This document shows, piece after piece, positions 1 to 6,881 of a stretch of 33,069 nt of DNA. Below the pieces are notes generated by a model that did no database searches, was not told the origin of the DNA, and saw only the letters and a list, made by a program, of their open reading frames with translations. Position 1 is the stretch's first letter; each line of letters opens with the position of its first letter. Source of the stretch: Fidelibacterota bacterium (lineage in GTDB: Bacteria > Fidelibacterota > UBA2242 > JAOZSR01); assembly GCA_029939575.1 (NCBI GenBank), contig JAOZSR010000022.1:12356-45424 (forward strand), written 5' to 3'. A program made the position numbers and the translations under genes.

Positions 1-35
1 ATTAATTATAAATCCGATAGTATGGATTGATTTGG

Positions 36-905
36 TTAATACTCTCCAAAACATTCCATGGCAAGTTTTTCAGCCTGGTAGGAGCTTCTGACCAAAGGCC
101 CGCTCATTACAGATTTAAAACCAATTTTTAGTCCCTCAACTTTATAATCTTCAAATTCCTCCGGAGTGATATATTTGATAACCGGGAGGTGATTTTTTGT
201 TGGTTGCAAATATTGTCCGGCTGTAAAAATATCACAACCTGAATTATAAGCATCTTGCATAAGTTCCAGAACCTGCTTTTTAGTCTCACCCAAACCTAAC
301 ATAATTCCGGTTTTAGTAATTTTACCAAGTTTCTTTGCATTTGTGATGACCTGTAGAGATTGAAAATAATCCGCCTGGGGACGAGCAATAGAATATAATT
401 CACGAACTGTTTCAAGATTGTGCCCAACTACAAAGGGATTTGCATTGATAACAGTTTTTAAAGCCTCTGTATCACCTTTAAAATCCGGAATAAGAACTTC
501 GACTTTACAGTTTGGGTTCTGTTGATAAATTTCCCTTATGGAGTCTGCCCAGATTTTGGCACCACCATCTTTTAAATCATCACGGGTTACAGATGTAATT
601 ACACAATATTTCAGCCCCATCAATTTTACTGCCTTACCTACTTTTTGTGGTTCATCCGGGTCAATAGGTTTTATCTTTTCATGAGAAACAGCACAAAATC
701 GACAATCCCGAGTACAGGAATTACCAAGAATCATAATTGTAGCAGTTTTGGCTCTCCAGCATTCACCCTGATTTGGACAGCGAGCCTCTTCACAAACAGT
801 ATGTAAATCATTATCATGAACAATCTGTCTCAGTTCTCTGAACTCTTTATTAACATTATATTTTATTTTTAACCATTTTGGTTTTTGTACAGTATTAATT
901 TCCAT
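36..905 (-). CDS. lipA: lipoyl synthase LipA
   Basis: Radical-SAM enzyme that inserts two sulfurs into protein-bound octanoyl groups to make lipoyl cofactor, acting in the cytoplasm after LipB. The 289-residue protein has the complete LipA signature. The auxiliary 4Fe-4S cluster ligands are C38, C43 and C49 (in CEEARCPNQGEC), the radical-SAM motif CxxxCxxC is at C64, C68 and C71, and the C-terminal RSSY (273-276) provides the serine ligand known to bind the auxiliary cluster. Length is normal for the family. It is the last gene of the minus-strand unit nth-nfo-lpd-lipB-lipA and starts 15 bp after lipB ends. The ribosome-binding site is weak, which fits translation within an operon. A weak 5-bp inverted repeat (AATCC at 11-15, GGATT at 24-28) lies just downstream and could end the transcript. 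Confidence 0.97.
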   Translation of the reverse strand: MEINTVQKPKWLKIKYNVNKEFRELRQIVHDNDLHTVCEEARCPNQGECWRAKTATIMILGNSCTRDCRFCAVSHEKIKPIDPDEPQKVGKAVKLMGLKYCVITSVTRDDLKDGGAKIWADSIREIYQQNPNCKVEVLIPDFKGDTEALKTVINANPFVVGHNLETVRELYSIARPQADYFQSLQVITNAKKLGKITKTGIMLGLGETKKQVLELMQDAYNSGCDIFTAGQYLQPTKNHLPVIKYITPEEFEDYKVEGLKIGFKSVMSGPLVRSSYQAEKLAMECFGEY

Positions 906-920
906 ATTTTCACAATGCTT

Positions 921-1589
921 TCAATTCTTATTCCATGAAATTGACCTAATCTCTGAAAATTCAAAAATATTCATGAATTGGTTGACGGTTTCGGTTTTCA
1001 CTTTATTCCATTTAATTTCTGGATTCAAATCTGTTATTTTGGTCAATCCTTTGTCGGTAATTCCGCAAGCAATAATTCCATTATAAAGTGAAAGATCAGT
1101 ATTTACATTAAGAGCAAATCCATGCATTGAAACATATCTCGATACTCTAATCCCAATAGCCGCTATTTTACTGTTTCCTACCCATACTCCGGTCAAATGC
1201 TTAATTCGAGTTGCCTCAATGTTAAAACCTCCTAAAAGCCGAATTAATACCTCTTCGATTTTATCTACATATTGGCGAACAGTTATATTTTGATCTTTCA
1301 GGTTAAAAATCGGATAGCCGACCAGTTGTCCCGGTCCATGATATGTAATATCGCCACCTCTGTCGATTTGATGTACCTCTATATTATGAGTTTTTAGATA
1401 TTTTTGATTAGCAATCAAATTATTTTTATCTGCATTTTTACCAAGGGTATAAACATGAGGATGCTCAACCAGGACAAGTGTATCCGGTATTTCTTCATTT
1501 ACCCGTTTTTGATGTAATTCTTTTTGGATATCCCAAGTCTGTGAATATCCTTTTTTTCCAAGATCAAGAAGATTTAATATTTTTTTCAT
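921..1589 (-). CDS. lipB: octanoyltransferase LipB
   Basis: Transfers octanoyl from octanoyl-ACP to lipoyl domains of 2-oxoacid dehydrogenases and GcvH, the step before LipA. The 222-residue protein has the LipB block RGGDITYHGPGQLVGYP (77-93), the catalytic lysine in SKIAAIG (K141) and the acyl-thioester cysteine in GIIACGI (C175). The K/C pair and spacing match the family. Its ATG overlaps the TAA of lpd by one base (TAATG), so the two genes are probably translationally coupled. Together with lpd and lipA it forms a lipoate module, and I infer it serves dehydrogenase complexes encoded elsewhere. Confidence 0.96.
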   Translation of the reverse strand: MKKILNLLDLGKKGYSQTWDIQKELHQKRVNEEIPDTLVLVEHPHVYTLGKNADKNNLIANQKYLKTHNIEVHQIDRGGDITYHGPGQLVGYPIFNLKDQNITVRQYVDKIEEVLIRLLGGFNIEATRIKHLTGVWVGNSKIAAIGIRVSRYVSMHGFALNVNTDLSLYNGIIACGITDKGLTKITDLNPEIKWNKVKTETVNQFMNIFEFSEIRSISWNKN

Positions 1590-2986
1590 TATAAATGTAT
1601 CGCCTCATCAAAAGCATTCATAATTGCTTCCATAACTGTTTCTGAAAGTGATGGATGAGCATGGATACTTGATGTAATTTCTTTATAGGTCATATGATTG
1701 GAAATAGCAAGAGTCAATTCTGTAATTAATTCCGTAGCTTCATTTCCAATAATGTGAGCACCAATTATTTTTTTGGTATCCCTATTAAAGATAACTTTAA
1801 CAAATCCATCGATTTCTCCGGTTGCCATGCTTTTCCCATTAGCCCGGAAATGACAGTGCCCCACCTTAATATTTATACCCTTTTCTTCAGCTTGTTTTTG
1901 AGTAAAGCCTACACTGGCTATCTGTGGCTGACAATAGGTACATCCGGGAACAGCATTATAGTTTAAGTGATGAGTTTCCTGACCCAGGATATGTCTAACA
2001 GCCAGAATACCTTCTTCCGAAGCAACATGAGCAAGACAAGGTGCCCCGATCACATCCCCAATAGCATAAATTCCAGGAATATTGGTTTGATAATTTTCAT
2101 CAACTTTAATCCTATTGTTCTCAGTTTTTATTCCAATTTCACCCAGATTAATATTTTCAATATTTGGTTGTACTCCAATTGCCATCAGAACATATTGGGC
2201 TTTTATAGTTTCTTGTTCTCCATTTTTTCCAACTACAACAGAAACATGATCATCGTCATTATTTATTGTTTTTACTTTAGTACCGGTTAACATTTTTATT
2301 TTTTGCTTTTTAAAGGAGCGGGTTAACTCTTTTGCTATTTCTTCATCTTCATTTGGTACAATTTGATCCATCATCTCCACAATGGTTACGTCAGCACCAA
2401 AAGATCGAAAAATATAGGCAAATTCAATTCCAATAGCTCCGGCTCCGAGGATAATAATTGATTCAGGAACTTCATTCAGAACCAGGGCCTCTTTGCTGGA
2501 AATTATTTTAGTTTTGTCGATTTTAATTCCAGGAATAGATTTTGGCCTGGCACCAGTAGCAATAATAATTGAATCCGCAGAAATTGTTTGCAGAATGTTA
2601 TGAGATTGATCAAAAATATTAAGAGTGTTTTCATTTTTAAACTCGGCAAAACCTTTAATATTTGTAATCTTATTTTTTTTGAATAAAAACTCTACACCTT
2701 TTGAAAGTCTCTGGGCTACAGTTCGGCTTCTATTTACAATTTTTTCATAATCAAAGGATGCATTATCAATAGAAAAGCCATATTTCCGAACCGATTGAAA
2801 TTCTCGCCACATATCACTATTTTTTATAAGAGCCTTTGTCGGAATACACCCCCAATTAAGACAGATTCCGCCTATTTCACTTTTTTCTATACAGACAACT
2901 TTTTTCCCTGATTGAGCGGCTTTAATAGCAGCAACATATCCTCCCGGACCGCTTCCTATAATTGCTATATCATAATGCTCTGTCAT
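1589..2986 (-). CDS. lpd: dihydrolipoamide dehydrogenase (E3)
   Basis: Flavoprotein that reoxidises dihydrolipoyl groups with NAD+, the E3 component of pyruvate/2-oxoglutarate dehydrogenase or glycine cleavage. The 465-residue protein has the N-terminal FAD-binding GSGPGGYVAA (11-20), the redox disulfide C42/C47 in GGICLNWGCIPT, an NAD-binding GAGAIGIEFA, the second FAD motif around YAIGDV, and a C-terminal active-site HPSLSE with His444 and Glu449. All catalytic residues are present and length is typical. A clear Shine-Dalgarno sequence (reverse complement of tctcctga) precedes the ATG. It lies 40 bp after nfo and overlaps lipB by one base. Mercuric or glutathione reductase is unlikely given the CxxxxC context and the HPSLSE motif. 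Confidence 0.96.
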   Translation of the reverse strand: MTEHYDIAIIGSGPGGYVAAIKAAQSGKKVVCIEKSEIGGICLNWGCIPTKALIKNSDMWREFQSVRKYGFSIDNASFDYEKIVNRSRTVAQRLSKGVEFLFKKNKITNIKGFAEFKNENTLNIFDQSHNILQTISADSIIIATGARPKSIPGIKIDKTKIISSKEALVLNEVPESIIILGAGAIGIEFAYIFRSFGADVTIVEMMDQIVPNEDEEIAKELTRSFKKQKIKMLTGTKVKTINNDDDHVSVVVGKNGEQETIKAQYVLMAIGVQPNIENINLGEIGIKTENNRIKVDENYQTNIPGIYAIGDVIGAPCLAHVASEEGILAVRHILGQETHHLNYNAVPGCTYCQPQIASVGFTQKQAEEKGINIKVGHCHFRANGKSMATGEIDGFVKVIFNRDTKKIIGAHIIGNEATELITELTLAISNHMTYKEITSSIHAHPSLSETVMEAIMNAFDEAIHL

Positions 2987-3026
2987 TTTTTATCTCCTGA
3001 TTTTAAGTAAATTCCAATACTTTTTT

Positions 3027-3875
3027 TCAATTTTTAGAAATTTGTTTTTTCAATTCTGCTATTTCCCTGGCATAATTTTCATCTCCACCAGGTGTTTCAA
3101 GAAGCATAGGCTTGTCGACAAACCTCTCGTCTTTTACTAATCTAAAAAATGGTTCCCAACCTAAAAACCCTTTACCTAAAATTTCATGACGATCAACTTT
3201 TGAGCCAAATTTTTTCTTAGAATCATTCAAATGAAATACTTTGAGACGATCCAATCCAACAATATCATTTAATTTGTTAAATGTATCTATATATTTTTCC
3301 TCCGAAATAATATCATAACCTGCTGCAAAAACATGGCAGGTGTCCAGACAAATTCCAAGTTTATCAGGATACTGACACAAATCAATAATATCCCTGAGAT
3401 GTTCAAATTTATTTCCTACATTGGTTCCCTGCCCTGCTGTAGTTTCAATCAATAAGGTGGTTTTGGAATTCGGTGTTGATTCAATTGTATAGTTTAAACT
3501 TTCCGCAATTGTTTTGATACAAAAATCCTCACCTGTGCCCAAATGAGAGCCGGGATGAAAAACCAGAAAGGGGATTTTTAATAAGTCTGTTCGTTCTATT
3601 TCTTCTATAAATGCATTCCTGGATTTTTCCAACTTTTCCTTATCAGGCGAACCCAGGTTAATTAAATAAGAATCGTGAGACACTACAGTGTGAATCCCGT
3701 TTTTTTCCAACTGAATATGATATTCAGTTATAAAATTTTCCTTTAACTTTGGATTAGTCCACCTTCTTTGATTGGCTGTGAATATTTGCATTGCATCACA
3801 CCCAAGATTTTTTCCTCTTTCAGGTGACAGATGAACGCCACCTGATGTTGAAATATGACATCCTAAATAAGCCAT
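3027..3875 (-). CDS. nfo: endonuclease IV (AP endonuclease)
   Basis: Zinc-dependent AP endonuclease of base-excision repair: it cuts 5' of abasic sites and trims blocked 3' ends. The 282-residue TIM-barrel protein begins with the family's GCHISTSGGV and contains the metal-ligand motifs in order: FHPGSH, LIETTAGQG (Glu), DTCHVFAAGYD (Asp/His), HLNDSKKKFGSKVDRHEILGKG (His, Asp, His; cited as separate short motifs) and LLETPGG (Glu). It follows nth by 18 bp and precedes lpd by 40 bp on the same strand, so the two repair enzymes are probably co-transcribed. Start ATG with ggagg-like upstream bases on the minus strand. Nothing is missing or truncated. Confidence 0.96.
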   Translation of the reverse strand: MAYLGCHISTSGGVHLSPERGKNLGCDAMQIFTANQRRWTNPKLKENFITEYHIQLEKNGIHTVVSHDSYLINLGSPDKEKLEKSRNAFIEEIERTDLLKIPFLVFHPGSHLGTGEDFCIKTIAESLNYTIESTPNSKTTLLIETTAGQGTNVGNKFEHLRDIIDLCQYPDKLGICLDTCHVFAAGYDIISEEKYIDTFNKLNDIVGLDRLKVFHLNDSKKKFGSKVDRHEILGKGFLGWEPFFRLVKDERFVDKPMLLETPGGDENYAREIAELKKQISKN

Positions 3876-3893
3876 TTTTCCTCCAATAATTTA

Positions 3894-4532
3894 TTATGGA
3901 ATATTGATTTTCAAACAATTGTCTGCAAGGAAACAGTTAGGACATTTTGGATTTCTGGCAGAACAAATTGCTCTACCATGATCTATGAAAAGATGTCCAA
4001 GTTCTATCCAATTTTCCTTAGGAATGATTTTCATTAAATCGGATTCAATTTTCCCAGGGTCTGTATTTTTTACCAAGCCCATTCTTAAGGATAAACGTTT
4101 TACATGAGTATCAACTACAATTCCCGGGATGTTAAAAATTTCACCCAAAACAACATTGGCGGTTTTACGCCCTACACCTTGTAAAGAAATGAGATCTTTC
4201 AGATTATTTGGGAATTTATCACTAAAATTTTCAGATATATTTTTCATTGAAGATATAATCGATTTCGCCTTATTGTTGTAAAATCCGGTTGATTTAATAA
4301 TTTGTTTTAATTCCTCAATATCTGCATTTGCAAAGTCATTAACTGACCGATATTTTGCAAAAAGTTGGATAGTGGTTTTATTTACCTGCTTATCTGTACA
4401 CTGGGCAGATAAGATTGTTGCGATCAGCAGTTGATGTGGATTCTGATAGATTAATGAACATTTTGAACCCGGATATTCCGTTTTCAAACGTAATAAAATT
4501 TTTTTTGCTCTTTGTTTAATTGAGTTGATCAA
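3894..4532 (-). CDS. nth: endonuclease III (DNA glycosylase/AP lyase)
   Basis: Bifunctional glycosylase that removes oxidised pyrimidines and nicks the resulting abasic site. The 212-residue protein has the helix-hairpin-helix LQGVGRKTA with catalytic Lys123, the catalytic Asp141 in VDTHVKR, and the C-terminal 4Fe-4S ligands C190, C197, C200 and C206 with the family spacing C-x6-C-x2-C-x5-C. The start is TTG at 4530-4532, with AGGAA about 8 bases upstream on the minus strand; no ATG nearby gives a full-length N-terminus. It is the first gene of the minus-strand unit, so its promoter should lie in the AT-rich stretch at 4533-4620, where I see only weak -10-like sequences. Confidence 0.96.
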   Translation of the reverse strand: MINSIKQRAKKILLRLKTEYPGSKCSLIYQNPHQLLIATILSAQCTDKQVNKTTIQLFAKYRSVNDFANADIEELKQIIKSTGFYNNKAKSIISSMKNISENFSDKFPNNLKDLISLQGVGRKTANVVLGEIFNIPGIVVDTHVKRLSLRMGLVKNTDPGKIESDLMKIIPKENWIELGHLFIDHGRAICSARNPKCPNCFLADNCLKINIP

Positions 4533-4774
4533 ATATAATTCCTAATAAAGTGTTAATTTGAATATATATAGTTTAACAACTTTATAAAATAGATGATTTT
4601 TATTTCTTTTTTTCCAGGAAACCAGGTTGAAATTGGATTTATTCCATCTTTTTTTCATGTTTATTATAAAGTTTCAAATACCAATAAAAATATAAAATAT
4701 TCTTGAATAGTCCAACAATTTGAGTGATATTATCACAGTATAAAAAAAATAACAATTAAATGAAAATTTATTAT

Positions 4775-4954
4775 TAATGGAATCGTAAAAAGGTTTGAAG
4801 TTGTCTTTCCGTGGGTAGCCGGACAGAGTCTGAGGCAGCGTAGCAACGAAGAATCTGGTCGATAATTGTAGGAGATTCTTTCAGTCAAAAACCTGATTGT
4901 AAACATTCGTACGTCATTCAGAATGACAGCAAATTTACTTTTTACGGAATTGTC
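4775..4954 (+). repeat. dispersed ~180-bp repeat, copy A
   Basis: Matches the reverse complement of 30213-30390 over its whole length with scattered substitutions and small indels, and its first ~26 bases match 33044-33069 in direct orientation. The ends carry a short imperfect terminal inverted repeat: CGTAAAAAG near the left end (4784-4792) and its complement CTTTTTACG near the right end (4938-4946). Internal features are a 15-nt palindrome GTCATTC-A-GAATGAC (near 4913-4927) and a hairpin-capable AGAATCT/AGATTCT pair around 4850-4879. There is no plausible protein. Read on the minus strand it contains GTCATTCTGAA and GAATCTC words typical of short dispersed repeats common in FCB-type genomes; that family assignment is from memory and inferred. 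Confidence 0.85.
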
Positions 4955-5065
4955 ATTATTAAGAAATAAATTATATAAATTCAATCATAATAGATAATTT
5001 GATTCTGTTTAATACTAGATAAAAGTGATTTATATCAAAAGACACTAAATAATTAAATATTAGTA

Positions 5066-5094
5066 TTGAATGTCAATTATAGAGATATTACTTT
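5066..5094 (+). promoter_or_regulatory. candidate sigma70 promoter for the FN3 lipoprotein gene
   Basis: TTGAAT at 5066-5071, a 17-bp spacer and TACTTT at 5089-5094. The -35 is good, the -10 moderate. It would give a ~20-nt leader carrying the AAGGAGG ribosome-binding site at about 5108. Confidence 0.35.
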
Positions 5095-5119
5095 TAACTA
5101 TTAAAAAAAGGAGGACAAA

Positions 5120-6133
5120 ATGAAGAACTTATTACAAATTTTAATTATTGTTTCATTGCTATTCCTATCACTTTGTACTGAACCAACAGCCACTGAGGAG
5201 GCTGAAGATGATTTTACAGCACCTGCAATTCCCACCGGTCTTAGTGTAGATGAAGATGTTAGTTTTGAAGATGCAATTAAAATAACCTGGAACGAGAATA
5301 CAGAAAATGATCTGGATGGCTATAATCTTTATTTATCAACAACAAGTGCTACCGAAGGATTTCAGTTATTGATGGAATTCGATGACGATGAAACTGAATA
5401 TACTAAAATTGGATTAAGTTATGATACTACATATTATTATAAATTATCTGCTTTTGATAAATCTGGTAATGAAAGTGCAATGAGTGAGGTTTTGGAATAT
5501 TCACCTTATAATATATATATTCCGGCAATCCCATCAAATTTAATTGTATATGGATACAACTTACCTAATTTGGAACCCTTTAAACCATTTATTGAAATTC
5601 GTTGGGATGCAAACAGCGAATCAGATTTTTCTCATTATCAAATCTACAGGCATACCAATGCATCTTTTGGAGCAGATGCAGAATACCTATTAACCTTATG
5701 TGAAGAAACAACATATATCGACACTGCAATAGATTTAAGCACAAAGTATTATTATCGGGTTACTGCTGTTGATAAGGGTAATAAAATCAGTGGTCCAACT
5801 CAGCATAAATCAGATTTAGCACTCCCGATTGTGATTTTAAATACACCTGCAGCCAATGAAACTGTCTCGGATCTGCGTCCTACTTTTAATTGGGAAAGAT
5901 TAGAAGGAGCAGAAAAATATGAGATCGTGATAAAAGACAATTATGACGGGGAAGTTATTTGGCAGGAGACTATTGCTCAACCGACTAGCGGGATTAGTGT
6001 AGAGATTCAATATCCGTCAAGTCCAGACTTAGTCACCGGTACTGATTATTTTTGGAAAGTACTAAGTTATTCCTCAGATAATAGTGTTTCTAACTCATCA
6101 AGTATTTTGAGAAAATTTCATACACCAAATTAA
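5120..6133 (+). CDS. fibronectin type III domain lipoprotein
   Basis: 337-residue envelope protein of unknown specific role. It begins with a hydrophobic signal segment ending at Cys19 (LSLC), followed by an acidic, Thr-rich stretch (TEPTATEEAEDD) like the surface-export signals described for Bacteroidota lipoproteins; lipidation is inferred because the lipobox is imperfect. Two FN3-like domains follow (about 35-125 and 135-235), each with the typical I-x-W-x-N/D-x-N-x-x-x-D-x-x-x-Y-x-x-Y pattern and a YYYK/RV(S/T)AxDKxGN strand. A third FN3/Ig-like domain (about 240-337) begins with a TPAANETVSDLRPTFNWE-type sequence. A strong AAGGAGG lies 8 bases before the ATG. The gene is monocistronic, with a terminator directly behind it. 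It could be a surface scaffold or adhesin; no catalytic domain is seen. Confidence 0.85.
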   Translation: MKNLLQILIIVSLLFLSLCTEPTATEEAEDDFTAPAIPTGLSVDEDVSFEDAIKITWNENTENDLDGYNLYLSTTSATEGFQLLMEFDDDETEYTKIGLSYDTTYYYKLSAFDKSGNESAMSEVLEYSPYNIYIPAIPSNLIVYGYNLPNLEPFKPFIEIRWDANSESDFSHYQIYRHTNASFGADAEYLLTLCEETTYIDTAIDLSTKYYYRVTAVDKGNKISGPTQHKSDLALPIVILNTPAANETVSDLRPTFNWERLEGAEKYEIVIKDNYDGEVIWQETIAQPTSGISVEIQYPSSPDLVTGTDYFWKVLSYSSDNSVSNSSSILRKFHTPN

Positions 6134-6149
6134 TTTTTTGATATTATCA

Positions 6150-6182
6150 AAATAGGAGGTAAAATTATTTTACTTCCTATTT
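6150..6182 (+). terminator. rho-independent terminator after FN3 lipoprotein
   Basis: AAATAGGAGGTAAAAT (6150-6165) pairs with ATTTTACTTCCTATTT (6167-6182), with one G-T wobble and the innermost bases forming the loop. It is followed by TTATTTTTTAATTT. It sits 17 bp after the stop codon. Confidence 0.8.
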
Positions 6183-6290
6183 ATTTTTTAATTTAAGAAT
6201 ATATTTTTGTATTATTTTTGACATGTAATTATTTAAACTTTACGCATTAAGACACAAAAGAAAAAAGTTTAAAAAAATAAAAAAAACCAA

Positions 6291-6319
6291 TTGACACAAA
6301 CGATTGCATAAACTAAATT
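6291..6319 (+). promoter_or_regulatory. sigma70-type promoter for the 88-codon gene
   Basis: Perfect TTGACA at 6291-6296, a 17-bp spacer and TAAATT at 6314-6319. The predicted transcription start near 6326 gives a ~50-nt leader before the ATG at 6379. Confidence 0.7.
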
Positions 6320-6378
6320 ACCAACGAGGGATTTATTTTAGTACCTTTTAGTTTTTAGATATTAGTTTATGGGGAATT

Positions 6379-6645
6379 ATGATTAACACAGCATGTGAAT
6401 TAAAACAGTTATCGAGACATGAAAAAGAAATGGGAATTCAAATTTCAGAAATGGAAAAATATAAATTTATTGCCAGCCAGAATTGTGGATTTGATGTTGG
6501 CAAAAATGCCTATTTTGAATGGACAAGTAAATATAGCAAAAAAGTCAGAAACTGGCTTGATACCTTGAGCGATCAGGAAATTGATAAATGTTTTGAAGCA
6601 TTATCTGGTAAACTCAAAAACACAATGATGACCAAAACAAGGTAA
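6379..6645 (+). CDS. small conserved-looking protein of unknown function
   Basis: 88-residue soluble protein that I cannot assign to a named family. It is charged and helical in composition. The centre, YKFIASQNCGFDVGKNAYFEW (about 27-47), followed by KYSKKVRNWLDTL, resembles short bacterial proteins with an IASxxxGxDxGxxAxxxW pattern that I recall only as hypothetical proteins. There is no signal peptide or membrane segment. Evidence that it is real: a canonical promoter 53 bp upstream of the start, a GGGGA Shine-Dalgarno at 6371-6375 and an ATG start. Its neighbours have their own terminators or promoters, so it is probably transcribed alone. Confidence 0.75.
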   Translation: MINTACELKQLSRHEKEMGIQISEMEKYKFIASQNCGFDVGKNAYFEWTSKYSKKVRNWLDTLSDQEIDKCFEALSGKLKNTMMTKTR

Positions 6646-6669
6646 CCCCCTTTACATTTAAATTATATT

Positions 6670-6688
6670 ATTATTGATAATCATTGTT
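6670..6688 (+). promoter_or_regulatory. Fur-box-like palindrome upstream of the OPT transporter
   Basis: The 19 bases ATTATTGATAATCATTGTT match the classical Fur box (GATAATGATAATCATTATC) at 14 of 19 positions, including an unbroken ten-base core. It lies between the 88-codon gene and the OPT gene, about 190 bp before the OPT start. In DNA this AT-rich a chance match is possible. Confidence 0.3.
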
Positions 6689-6800
6689 GAATAAGTTGAG
6701 TATTAAATTTAAAACATTGATTTTATATACCTTCCTATTAATTTAAACTTTTCAAATAATTGTGACTTGGTAGTTATAAATTTATCAGGTTAGATAATTT

Positions 6801-6857
6801 ATAAAATTACCCTTGAATTTTTAATTAATTAAGTTGCATATTTTAGGGTAATTTTAT
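6801..6857. promoter_or_regulatory. 13-bp perfect inverted repeat upstream of the OPT gene
   Basis: ATAAAATTACCCT (6801-6813) and its exact reverse complement AGGGTAATTTTAT (6845-6857) are separated by 31 bases that contain the palindrome TTAATTAATTAA. The right arm ends 15 bp before the ribosome-binding site. The pair could be an operator bound by a dimeric regulator, or a hairpin in the OPT leader if transcription starts upstream. No T-run follows, so it is not a standard terminator. Confidence 0.5.
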
Positions 6858-6881
6858 TTAATAGAAAATATGGAGGGGTCA

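Larger units (their letters stand above)
4533..5119. other. 587-bp intergenic region between divergent units
   Basis: The gap separates the minus-strand nth operon from the plus-strand fibronectin lipoprotein gene, so it should hold promoters for both. The part near nth is very AT-rich with no clear -35. At 4724-4736 there is a 13-nt palindrome (GTGATA-T-TATCAC). The centre is filled by copy A of the dispersed repeat (4775-4954). A moderate plus-strand promoter is seen near 5066-5094. The minus-strand open frame of 83 codons across the repeat is not considered a gene. Confidence 0.6.

Noticed and set aside
4724-4736. 13-nt palindrome GTGATA-T-TATCAC resembling a CRP or FNR site
   Set aside because: The half-site spacing (5) does not fit CRP (6) and the sequence does not fit FNR; short AT-rich palindromes are expected by chance here.
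4733-4984. 83-codon open frame on the minus strand
   Set aside because: It lies across repeat copy A and its AT-rich flanks; the matching frame in copy B is not kept, and there is no ribosome-binding site or protein-like composition.
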